Shown here one piece after another: positions 56,454 to 64,000 of a stretch of 64,000 bases of DNA. Below the pieces are notes generated by a model, which was given only the letters and a program-made list of their open reading frames with translations, made no database searches and was not told the origin of the DNA. The stretch is from Gammaproteobacteria bacterium. Lineage in GTDB: Bacteria; Pseudomonadota; Gammaproteobacteria; Burkholderiales; Burkholderiaceae_C. A program made the translations under genes and the position numbers. Position 1 is the stretch's first letter. Every line of letters starts with the position of its first letter. The stretch lies in assembly GCA_018815325.1 (NCBI GenBank), contig JAHIYE010000013.1:62001-126000 (forward strand), in the 5' to 3' direction.

Positions 56454-58295
56454 TCAGCGCTTGGCCGGTGGCAAGTCCGTGCAAGAGCCATGTGCGACTT
56501 CCGCCGCCATGCCGATGCTCTCGCCCAGCGTCGGATGCGGATGGATGGTCTTGCCGATGTCCACCGCATCGGCGCCCATCTCGATCGCCAGCGCGATCTC
56601 GCCAATCATGTCACCTGCATGCGTGCCGACAATGCCACCGCCCACGATGCGGTGCCCACCGTCTGGACTCTCGTCGAACAGCAACTTGGTGAAGCCTTCA
56701 TCACGGCCATTGGCGATGGCGCGGCCGGAAGCCGTCCACGGGAACAAACCCTTCTTGACCTTGACGCCCTGCGCCTTGGCCTGCTCTTCGGTGAGGCCGA
56801 CCCAGGCTACTTCGGGGTCGGTATAGGCCACGCTGGGAATCACCCGGGCGTTGAAGGCCGCACTCGCGAGCTCCTTGTTGCCCTGCAGCTCACCGGCGAT
56901 AACCTCGGCCGCCACATGGGCCTCATGCACCGCCTTGTGCGCCAGCATGGGCTGGCCCACGATGTCGCCGATGGCGAAGATATGCGGCACGTTGGTGCGC
57001 ATCTGGATATCCACGGGGATGAAGCCGCGATCCGTCACGGCCACGCCGGCCTTGTCGGCAGCAATCTTCTTGCCGTTCGGGCTGCGGCCCACGGCCTGCA
57101 GCACGAGGTCATAGGTTTGCGGAGGTGGCGCAACCCCACCCGGCTCAGCACTCTCAAACGTCACCTCGATGCCCGCCGGGGTGGCTTTGGCTCCCACGGT
57201 CCTGGTCTTGAGCATGATGTTGTCAAAGCGCGGGGCGTTCATCTTCTGCCAGACCTTGACAAGGTCGCGGTCAGCGCCCTGCATCAGGCCGTCCATCATC
57301 TCGACCACGTCCAGGCGCGCACCCAGCGTGCTGTACACCGTGCCCATCTCCAGGCCGATGATGCCGCCGCCCAGGATCAGCATGCGCTTCGGGTTGTGCC
57401 CCATGGCCAGCGCGCCGGTGCTGTCCACCACGCGGGGATCATCCGGCATGAAGGGCAGACGCACGGCTTGGCTGCCGGCCGCGATGATGCAGTTCTTGAA
57501 GGCGATGACCTGGGTCTTGCCGGTCTTGTCCTGCCCACCACCGGTGGTCTCCTCCACCTGCAAATGGTTGGCACCGACAAAGGCGCCGTAGCCGCGCACC
57601 ACGGTGACCTTGCGCATCTTGGCCATCGCACCAAGACCGCCGGTGAGCTTGCCCACCACCTTGTTCTTGTGGGCCAGCAGCTTGGCACGGTCCACCGTGG
57701 GTTCGGCAAAGCTCACGCCCAGGTCGGCAAAGTGCTTGACCTCGTCCATCACGGACGCCACATGCAGCAGCGCCTTGCTTGGGATGCAGCCCACATTCAG
57801 ACACACACCGCCCAGCGCGGCATAGCGCTCAACCAGCACCACCTTGAGGCCAAGGTCGGCTGCGCGGAAGGCAGCCGAATAACCGCCCGGGCCGGCGCCG
57901 AGCACCAGCAGGTCGCAGTCCAGATCGGCAGTCCCGTTGAAGCTGGCGGCGACCGGCACGGATTCCGCTATAGTTTTAGTAGCTGATTGCGCATTACTGA
58001 CGGGGGCTTGAGCCTGTTTTTCTTCATTTTTTGGTGCGGGCGCGGCAGCATCCACCTCCGGGGCTTCCAGCGTCAGGATGACCGTGCCCTCCTTGACCTT
58101 GTCGCCAAGTTTGACCAGCAAGGACTTGACCACGCCGCCATGGCTGGCTGGAATTTCCATGGAGGCCTTGTCGCTCTCCACCGTGATGAGACTTTGCTCG
58201 ACCTTGATGGTGTCGCCAGGCTTGACCAGCACCTCGATGACGGCAACTTCGTCGAAGTCGCCGATGTCAGGAGTCTTGATTTCTACGAGAGCCAT
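56454..58295 (-). CDS. lpdA: Dihydrolipoyl dehydrogenase (E3) of pyruvate dehydrogenase, with N-terminal lipoyl domain
   Basis: A 613-residue E3. Residues 1-80 are a lipoyl domain with Lys43 in ESDKASMEIP, then a 45-residue Ala/Pro linker, then the flavoprotein: FAD motif GAGPGG at 133-138, redox Cys165/Cys170 in [16 protein letters not shown] motif GGGIIGLEMG, and catalytic His in HPHPTLGES. It re-oxidises lipoamide in the pyruvate dehydrogenase complex. The start at 58295 has GGAGG nine bases upstream; an ATG at 58304 abuts that site. Linker residues 92-106 are encoded by dispersed repeat copy C. It ends the aceE-aceF-lpdA operon. Confidence 0.95.
   Translation of the reverse strand: MALVEIKTPDIGDFDEVAVIEVLVKPGDTIKVEQSLITVESDKASMEIPASHGGVVKSLLVKLGDKVKEGTVILTLEAPEVDAAAPAPKNEEKQAQAPVSNAQSATKTIAESVPVAASFNGTADLDCDLLVLGAGPGGYSAAFRAADLGLKVVLVERYAALGGVCLNVGCIPSKALLHVASVMDEVKHFADLGVSFAEPTVDRAKLLAHKNKVVGKLTGGLGAMAKMRKVTVVRGYGAFVGANHLQVEETTGGGQDKTGKTQVIAFKNCIIAAGSQAVRLPFMPDDPRVVDSTGALAMGHNPKRMLILGGGIIGLEMGTVYSTLGARLDVVEMMDGLMQGADRDLVKVWQKMNAPRFDNIMLKTRTVGAKATPAGIEVTFESAEPGGVAPPPQTYDLVLQAVGRSPNGKKIAADKAGVAVTDRGFIPVDIQMRTNVPHIFAIGDIVGQPMLAHKAVHEAHVAAEVIAGELQGNKELASAAFNARVIPSVAYTDPEVAWVGLTEEQAKAQGVKVKKGLFPWTASGRAIANGRDEGFTKLLFDESPDGGHRIVGGGIVGTHAGDMIGEIALAIEMGADAVDIGKTIHPHPTLGESIGMAAEVAHGSCTDLPPAKR
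57979..58020. repeat. Dispersed repeat, copy C, inside the lpdA linker
   Basis: A 42-base segment that aligns without gaps to copies A and B (22/42 and 24/42 matches by hand), with best agreement in GTAGCTG...GCGCA and GGGGGCT. It encodes LpdA residues about 92-106 (EKQAQAPVSNAQSAT) in the flexible linker between the lipoyl and FAD domains. Confidence 0.5.
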
Positions 58296-58314
58296 ATTGT
58301 TCATCCTCCGTAGA

Positions 58315-59997
58315 TCAAAGCATCACGCGACGAAAATCGCCGAGAACCTGTGCCAAATAGGCATTGAAGCGCGCGCCCGCCGCACCATCGATCACGCGAT
58401 GGTCGTACGACAGTGAGAGCGGCAAGGTCAGGCGTGGCTGGAAGGCCTTGCCGTCCCACACCGGCTTCATCGCGCTCTTCGAGAGGCCGAGAATGGCGAC
58501 TTCCGGTGCGTTGATGAGCGGCGTGAAATAGGTGGTGCCGATACCGCCAAGCGACGAAATCGAGAAAGTGCCTCCCTGCATATCGCCCGCGCTCAGTTTG
58601 CCGTCACGCGCCTTTTTGGACAACTCGGCCATTTCGGCAGAAATCTCCACCAAGCCCTTCTGGTCGGCGTTCTTGAGCACGGGAACCACCAGACCGTTGG
58701 GCGTGTCGGCCGCGAAGCCGATATTCCAGTAGTTCTTCAGGACCAGTTGCTCACCGTCGAGGCTGGCGTTGAAATCGGGGAATTTCTTGAGCGCGGCCAC
58801 CGCCGCCTTGATGACGAAGGCCAACATCGTGAACTTGATGCCCGCCTTTTCATTCTCCTTGTTGAGTTGCACACGCAGGGCCTCAAGCTCGGTGATGTCG
58901 GCATCCTCGTAGCTGTTGACGTGCGGGATCATGACCCAGTTGCGGTGCAGGTTCGCGCCACTGATCTTCTTGATGCGCGACAGATCCTTGCGCTCTACCG
59001 GACCGAATTTGGCGAAATCGACCTTGGGCCAAGGCAGCAGGTCCAGCCCGCCGCCCTTACCGCCTGTGGCCGCGCCGTCGGACCTGGCATTGATGGCGCG
59101 GGTCTGGCTGTCCCCGCTCATGACCGCACGCGTGAAGTTCTGCACATCCTCCTCGGTGATGCGGCCCTTCAGGCCGGACCCTTTGACCTCGTCCAGCGGC
59201 ACCCCCAGCATCCGCGCGAACTTGCGTACGGAGGGCGATGCATGAGGCAGCCGACCCGCCGGTGCCGCGGGTTCATGCGGCGGCAAGGCCGCCGTGGGTG
59301 GCGTGCGCTCAGGCGCCGGCCCCGGCGGCGCCGAGATGACCAGCGCGGACCCAGACCCATCAGAAGCAGCAGGTACCGAAGCAGCCGGGGCTGCCACCGC
59401 AGTTGCACCGGCCACACCTTCCAGCACGGCCAGCAAATCACCCACGTTAACCTTGTCACCGATCTTGACCTTGATCTCCTTGAGCACACCCGCCGCCGAG
59501 GACGGGATTTCCATGGAGGCCTTGTCGGACTCCACGGTGATGAGCGACTGGTCCACGGCAATACTGTCACCCGGCTTGACCATGACCTCGATCACCGCCA
59601 CGTCCGTGAAGTCACCGATATCCGGCACCTTGACTTCGATCGTGCCGGTGGTCGCTGGGGCCACAGCAGTAACGGCCGCAGGTTGGCTCACCGCAGCAGT
59701 TGCGGCTGCAGTGGCAGGGCTGGAGACTGGCGCCGGTGCAGCAGGAGCTGCCGCAGCGCCCGCTGTTTCAAGCACCAGCACGACGGAGCCTTCCTTGACC
59801 TTGTCGCCGAGCTTGACCTTGATCTCCTTGACCACGCCTGCGAGGCTGGAGGGTATTTCCATGGAGGCCTTGTCGGACTCCACGGTGATGAGCGACTGTT
59901 CGGCCTTGACCGTGTCGCCCGGCTTGACCAGCACTTCGATGACGGCCACTTCGGAAAAGTCACCAATGTCAGGGACTTTGACTTCTGCTAAGGACAT
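58315..59997 (-). CDS. aceF: Dihydrolipoamide acetyltransferase (E2 of pyruvate dehydrogenase)
   Basis: A 560-residue E2 with two lipoyl domains (Lys43 and Lys159, each in ESDKASMEIPS), Ala/Pro-rich linkers, a peripheral-subunit binding domain (SPSVRKFARMLGVPLDEVKG) and the catalytic domain ending with the active-site His in SYDHRVIDGAAG. It transfers acetyl groups to CoA. The start at 59997 lies after AAGGAGACATGC. The two lipoyl-domain coding regions share a 44-base identical stretch. It lies between aceE and lpdA. Confidence 0.96.
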   Translation of the reverse strand: MSLAEVKVPDIGDFSEVAVIEVLVKPGDTVKAEQSLITVESDKASMEIPSSLAGVVKEIKVKLGDKVKEGSVVLVLETAGAAAAPAAPAPVSSPATAAATAAVSQPAAVTAVAPATTGTIEVKVPDIGDFTDVAVIEVMVKPGDSIAVDQSLITVESDKASMEIPSSAAGVLKEIKVKIGDKVNVGDLLAVLEGVAGATAVAAPAASVPAASDGSGSALVISAPPGPAPERTPPTAALPPHEPAAPAGRLPHASPSVRKFARMLGVPLDEVKGSGLKGRITEEDVQNFTRAVMSGDSQTRAINARSDGAATGGKGGGLDLLPWPKVDFAKFGPVERKDLSRIKKISGANLHRNWVMIPHVNSYEDADITELEALRVQLNKENEKAGIKFTMLAFVIKAAVAALKKFPDFNASLDGEQLVLKNYWNIGFAADTPNGLVVPVLKNADQKGLVEISAEMAELSKKARDGKLSAGDMQGGTFSISSLGGIGTTYFTPLINAPEVAILGLSKSAMKPVWDGKAFQPRLTLPLSLSYDHRVIDGAAGARFNAYLAQVLGDFRRVML

Positions 59998-60063
59998 GCA
60001 TGTCTCCTTGTTTTTTTTAACGTGTCCTGCCGCACCTACCAACTCAGCAGGACAGCCTCAGAC

Positions 60064-62769
60064 TCAGGCGTAAAGGGGGTTGACCTTGTCGGCCTTGATA
60101 CCGTACTTGGCAATGGCTTCAGCCACCTTGGCCACCGGCACCGCACCCTCTTCGCTCAGCGCCTTGAGCGCAGCCACCACGATGTAATGGCGGTTTACTT
60201 CGAAATGCTCACGCAGCTTGCTGCGGAAATCGCTGCGGCCAAAGCCATCGGTGCCCAGCACCTTGTAGGTACGGCCCTTGGGCATGAACGGACGAATCTG
60301 CTCGGCATAGGCCTTGACATAGTCGGTCGAGGCAACCACCGGACCCGTGTGCTTCTCGAGTTGCTGGGACACGAAGGAGACGCGTTGCTTCTCGGTCGGG
60401 TGCAGCAGGTTCCAGCGTTCGCAGTCCTGGCCCTCACGCGTCAATTCGTTGAAGCTCGGGCAGCTCCAGACATTGGCGGCCACACCCCACTCTTTTTCAA
60501 GCAGGGCCTGAGCGGCAATCGACTCGCGCAGAATCGTGCCTGAACCGAGCAACTGCACGCGTGGCGTGAGCTTGGCACCGGGCTTGCACAGGTACATGCC
60601 CTTGATGATCTGCTCTTCGGTGCCGGCGATCAGTCCCGGCATGGCGTAGTTCTCGTTGAGCAGCGTGAGATAGAAGTACACGTTGTCCTGTTTTTCCACC
60701 ATGCGCTTCAGGCCATGATGCAGGATAACGCCGACTTCATGCGCAAAGGTCGGGTCGTAGCTGATGCAGTTGGGGATGGTGCTGGCCAGCACGTGGCTGT
60801 GCCCGTCTTCGTGCTGCAGGCCCTCGCCATTCAGGGTGGTACGGCCCGAGGTGCCGCCCAGCAGGAAACCACGCGCCTGCATGTCGCCCGCCGCCCAGGC
60901 CAGATCGCCCACGCGCTGCAGCCCAAACATCGAGTAATAGATATAGAACGGCACCATGATGCGGTTGCTGGTGCTGTAGGAGGTAGCTGCGGCAATCCAG
61001 CTGCTCATGCCGCCAGCTTCGTTGATGCCTTCCTGCAGGATCTGACCGTCCACTACTTCCTTGTAGTAGCTCACCTGCTCCTTGTCGACCGGGGTGTAAT
61101 TCTGGCCAGCAGGGTTGTAGATGCCGATCTGGCGGAACAGGCCTTCCATGCCGAAGGTACGGGCTTCGTCCACCAGAATGGGAACCGCACGCGGCCCCAG
61201 CTCCTTGTCACGCAGCAGCGTGGTGAGAAAGCGCACATAGGCCTGCGTGGTGGAAATCTCCCGGCCCTCGGCCGTCGGTTCCAGCACGGATTTGAAAGTT
61301 TCCAGATCGGGCACCTTGAGCTGCTCATCGGCCTTGGTACGGCGCTTGGGCAGGTAGCCCCCCAAAGCCTTGCGGCGCGCATGCAGGTACTGCATCTCGG
61401 GCGTGCTGTCGTCGGGCTTGTAGAAAGGGATGGCGGCCAACTGGTCGTCCGGAATCGGGATGTTGAAGCGGTCACGGAAGATGCGGATATCGTCCTCGGT
61501 GAGCTTTTTGGTCTGGTGCGCAGTGTTCTTGCCCTCCCCACTCTTGCCCATGCCGAAACCCTTGACGGTCTTGATCAGCAACACCGTGGGCTGACCCTTG
61601 TGGTTGACTGCCTTGTGATAGGCCGCATAGACTTTCTGGGGATCATGGCCACCGCGCTGCAGGCGCCAGATGTCCTCGTCACTCATCTTGGAGACCATCT
61701 CCAGCGTCTTGGGGTTCTTGCCAAAGAAATGCTTGCGCACAAAGGCGCCATCGTTGGCTTTGAAGGCCTGGTAATCACCGTCGACGGTGTCCATCATGAG
61801 CTTCTTGAGCGCACCGTCCTTGTCACGCGCCAGCAGGGGATCCCAGTAGCTGCCCCACAGCAGTTTGATGACGTTCCAGCCAGCACCGCGAAACTCGCCT
61901 TCGAGCTCCTGCACGATCTTGCCGTTGCCACGCACCGGGCCGTCCAGGCGCTGCAGGTTGCAGTTGATGACGAAGATCAGGTTGTCGAGCTTTTCGCGCG
62001 CAGCCAGGCCAATGGCACCCAGGCTTTCGACTTCGTCCATCTCACCGTCGCCACAGAACACCCAGACCTTGCGGTTTTCCGTGTTGGCAATGCCACGCGC
62101 ATGCAGGTACTTGAGGAATCGCGCCTGGTAGATCGCCATCAAGGGCCCCAGGCCCATGGAGACCGTCGGGAATTGCCAGAACTCGGGCATGAGCTTGGGG
62201 TGCGGATAGCTGGAGATGCCCTTGCCGTCCACTTCCTGGCGGAAGTTGAGCAGCTGCTCCTCGGTCAGACGGCCTTCCAGGTAGGCCCGGGCATAGACGC
62301 CGGGTGAACTATGCCCCTGAATGTAGAGGCAGTCGCCGCCGTGGTTTTCGCTTTCCGCATGCCAGAAGTGATTGAAGCCGGCACCAAACATGTTGGCCAC
62401 CGAGGCAAAGGAGCTGATGTGGCCCCCCAGGTCTCCACCATCCTCTGGACTGAATTTGTTGGCCTTGACCACCATCGCCATCGCATTCCAGCGCATGTAG
62501 GTCCGCAGCCGCTCCTCGATTTCGAGGTTGCCGGGGCAACGCTCTTCCTGATCGGTCTCAATCGTGTTGACATAGGCCGTGGTGGCCGAGAACGGCATGT
62601 CAATGCTGTGCTGGCGGGCGTGTTCGAGCAGCTGCTCCAGAAGGAAGTGGGCGCGCTCCGGACCTTCACTCTCGATCACGGCCGAGAGGGCATCCATCCA
62701 TTCGCGGGTTTCCTGGTTGTCCGCATCATTGGCGGCTGAACCAAACAGGTTTTCGGGTAGTGCTGACAT
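60064..62769 (-). CDS. aceE: Pyruvate dehydrogenase E1 component (homodimeric)
   Basis: A 901-residue thiamine-diphosphate enzyme that decarboxylates pyruvate and acetylates the E2 lipoyl groups. GDGEMDEVESLGAIGLA with NLIFVINCNLQRLDGPVRGN is the TPP-binding segment, and the catalytic core has GGHISSFASVANMFGAGFNH and GRTTLNGEGLQHEDGHSHV. The start at 62769 (MSALPENLFG) is preceded by AAGGAGACAGAC; an in-frame ATG at 62811 lacks such a site. It is the first gene of the aceE-aceF-lpdA operon. Confidence 0.97.
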   Translation of the reverse strand: MSALPENLFGSAANDADNQETREWMDALSAVIESEGPERAHFLLEQLLEHARQHSIDMPFSATTAYVNTIETDQEERCPGNLEIEERLRTYMRWNAMAMVVKANKFSPEDGGDLGGHISSFASVANMFGAGFNHFWHAESENHGGDCLYIQGHSSPGVYARAYLEGRLTEEQLLNFRQEVDGKGISSYPHPKLMPEFWQFPTVSMGLGPLMAIYQARFLKYLHARGIANTENRKVWVFCGDGEMDEVESLGAIGLAAREKLDNLIFVINCNLQRLDGPVRGNGKIVQELEGEFRGAGWNVIKLLWGSYWDPLLARDKDGALKKLMMDTVDGDYQAFKANDGAFVRKHFFGKNPKTLEMVSKMSDEDIWRLQRGGHDPQKVYAAYHKAVNHKGQPTVLLIKTVKGFGMGKSGEGKNTAHQTKKLTEDDIRIFRDRFNIPIPDDQLAAIPFYKPDDSTPEMQYLHARRKALGGYLPKRRTKADEQLKVPDLETFKSVLEPTAEGREISTTQAYVRFLTTLLRDKELGPRAVPILVDEARTFGMEGLFRQIGIYNPAGQNYTPVDKEQVSYYKEVVDGQILQEGINEAGGMSSWIAAATSYSTSNRIMVPFYIYYSMFGLQRVGDLAWAAGDMQARGFLLGGTSGRTTLNGEGLQHEDGHSHVLASTIPNCISYDPTFAHEVGVILHHGLKRMVEKQDNVYFYLTLLNENYAMPGLIAGTEEQIIKGMYLCKPGAKLTPRVQLLGSGTILRESIAAQALLEKEWGVAANVWSCPSFNELTREGQDCERWNLLHPTEKQRVSFVSQQLEKHTGPVVASTDYVKAYAEQIRPFMPKGRTYKVLGTDGFGRSDFRSKLREHFEVNRHYIVVAALKALSEEGAVPVAKVAEAIAKYGIKADKVNPLYA

Positions 62770-62817
62770 GTCTGTCTCCTTGTACTTTTGCTTAACTTGA
62801 GCCCGCTGCATAGTTTC

Positions 62818-62837
62818 TCACAAATTTTCACACATTT
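62818..62837. promoter_or_regulatory. Tandem 10-base repeats upstream of aceE
   Basis: TCACAAATTT and TCACACATTT (9/10 identical) lie head to tail in the 175-base divergent region between aceE and the sensor kinase. The spacing of one helical turn is compatible with a regulator or UP-like element. No known consensus is recognised. Confidence 0.35.
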
Positions 62838-62944
62838 CAAATCATGCGCATCGATTTCATATTATGAATTACCCATACAATGACAACGCCTGATCAAAAG
62901 CCGGTGGCTCAATGCAGGCAAGTCACCTACCCTACACTCTCGAC

Positions 62945-64000
62945 ATGGCCTTGACTATCTCTCCGAAACCCTCACACAAGCTGCCCCTGCTGACGCAATT
63001 CCGTCGCTGGTGGCGGGGCCAGGCACCGCATCGACAGGACCGCTTTGCCATGCTGGCACCGCTGGCCGCCGTCCTGCTGTTTCTTGCTGCCATCATCGCG
63101 TCCTTTGGCTATTTGCGGCTGGAGGAGATCGACCGCGAACAGGAGGCCGTCAAGCGGGATGTGGAGTATGCGCAGCAGCGTCTGCGGCTGCGCCTGCTGG
63201 AGCGACAGGAACAACTCATGCGCATCGCAAGGGAGATCTCGAACAAGGACCTTGATGTCCAGGAGTTCAAGGTGCGTGCCGAGTCCATGATCAGCCAATA
63301 CCCGGAGCTGCAACGCGTCTCATGGATCGATGAACGTCGCCGCATCAAGGCCAGTCGCGGCAATCCGAGCCTGTCACAAGCCCAGCTTCGGATCGAGGGT
63401 GATGTCCTGCAGGTCGGCGATACGGAAAGCAACTTTGGGCTGGCGCGCGACCTGCTGCAGCCTGTTTACGCACAACGCGCCGCCAATGGCACCAGTGCGC
63501 CGTTTCTGCAACTGCACATACCGCTGAGTGACAAGGCCCGTTTTGCCGGCGTGGTACTGGCCGAATACTCCATCGACGGACTCTACCGCTATGGCGTGCC
63601 CACCGAGGTGACCGCACGGTATGCCGTCTCCTTCCTCGATGCAGAAGGCAACCGGCTGGCCGGCACCACCATACCCGCACGCAATCCCGCCACCAACCTG
63701 CTGCCCTGGGCCAGCCCCGCCAACGAATATGAAGTACCGGTGTCGCCAGTCGGCAATGGCTTGATGATCCGTGCACAGGCTTACCGAACCTCCCTGGGCG
63801 TCATTGGCAGCGGTCTCTTCTGGCTGGTTGGTGCCTTGAGTGCCATGACGGCCTGGATGCTGATCGGCAACTGGCGCCACACCCGGCGGCGCCAGCAAGC
63901 CCAGCAGGCCCTCGTTGCAGAGACCAATTTCCGCCGGGCCATGGAGAACTCCATCCTGACCGGCATGCGCGCACTCGACCTGCAGGGCCGCATCACCTAC
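62945..64000 (+). CDS. PAS-type membrane sensor kinase, N-terminal part
   Basis: The frame is open to the right edge, so only 352 residues are seen. A basic N-terminus precedes a membrane helix (about 35-57); a periplasmic sensing region with a long helix (EEIDREQEAVKRDVEYAQQR) follows, containing VSWIDERRRI and LQLHIPLSDKARFAGVVLAE; a second helix lies at about 282-305; then a linker helix HTRRRQQAQQALVAETNF and the start of a PAS domain (MENSILTGMRALDLQGRITY). The layout fits FixL/DctS-like histidine kinases, but kinase domains are beyond the window. It is divergent from aceE. No good ribosome site precedes the ATG. Confidence 0.8.
   Translation, partial: MALTISPKPSHKLPLLTQFRRWWRGQAPHRQDRFAMLAPLAAVLLFLAAIIASFGYLRLEEIDREQEAVKRDVEYAQQRLRLRLLERQEQLMRIAREISNKDLDVQEFKVRAESMISQYPELQRVSWIDERRRIKASRGNPSLSQAQLRIEGDVLQVGDTESNFGLARDLLQPVYAQRAANGTSAPFLQLHIPLSDKARFAGVVLAEYSIDGLYRYGVPTEVTARYAVSFLDAEGNRLAGTTIPARNPATNLLPWASPANEYEVPVSPVGNGLMIRAQAYRTSLGVIGSGLFWLVGALSAMTAWMLIGNWRHTRRRQQAQQALVAETNFRRAMENSILTGMRALDLQGRITY

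Noticed and set aside
56394-57986. 530-codon plus-strand frame opposite lpdA
   Set aside because: Antisense to a conserved dehydrogenase with visible active-site motifs on the other strand.
60715-62307. 530-codon open frame on the plus strand opposite aceE
   Set aside because: It is antisense to the conserved aceE frame and has no recognisable domain; long antisense frames are common in high-GC codon usage.

Overview
The window reads as a high-GC chromosomal segment of a betaproteobacterium, most likely family Comamonadaceae (Burkholderiales). The support is gene order: the ndk-rlmN-pilF-rodZ-ispG-hisS-yfgM-bamB-der-hfq-hflX-hflK-hflC-hisZ-purA string, odhA-odhB-odhL followed by zapE, and aceE-aceF-lpdA with a lipoyl domain on E3, divergent from a PAS-type sensor kinase. 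A dispersed intergenic repeat of the kind I associate with this family also occurs. Genus cannot be fixed by eye. I see no rRNA, tRNA, CRISPR array, insertion sequence or prophage, and no gene-free stretch above 300 bases.

Layout. 1-3590: a partial surface-adhesin-like gene, ybbA divergent from tesA, mnmH and an SMP-30/strictosidine-synthase-like gene. 3629-26112 is almost entirely minus strand: a small Lys/Glu-rich protein, a DUF2189 membrane protein, metC, a phosphoribosyltransferase, then the purA to rlmN housekeeping string, ndk, rluB, scpB and rluD. bamD (plus) diverges from rluD and converges on a DinG/YoaA helicase. 28912-31813: a DUF465 peptide divergent from a PP2C phosphatase, then a periplasmic coiled-coil protein coupled to zapE. 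31832-37468: the 2-oxoglutarate dehydrogenase operon. 37653-46071: prpE, an SLC13 permease and a series of small accessory genes (VOC, DUF1304, isochorismatase-like, acrylyl-CoA-reductase-like). 46173-46742: an NlpC/P60 hydrolase. 46759-55499: a two-partner secretion pair, a transporter (TpsB) and a 2300-residue exoprotein (TpsA). 55731-56375: a glutathione-transferase-like gene. 56454-62769: the pyruvate dehydrogenase operon. From 62945 a sensor kinase runs off the right edge.

How the parts fit. Most genes serve core functions: outer-membrane assembly (bamB, bamD), RNA modification and regulation (mnmH, rlmN, rluB, rluD, hfq, hflX), membrane quality control (hflKC), purine and histidine synthesis, and two 2-oxo-acid dehydrogenase complexes, each with its own E3. 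The accessory and most unusual part is the TpsBA locus: the exoprotein combines a standard TPS secretion domain with at least five repeated NosD-like beta-helix segments, a proline/serine-rich stalk and a perfect (Gly-Asn)18 tail encoded by a hexanucleotide repeat. Other points of interest are a 14-bp perfect hairpin between hfq and hflX, a family repeat copy exapted as the LpdA interdomain linker, a predicted leaderless NlpC/P60 mRNA, and divergent gene pairs whose start signals overlap.
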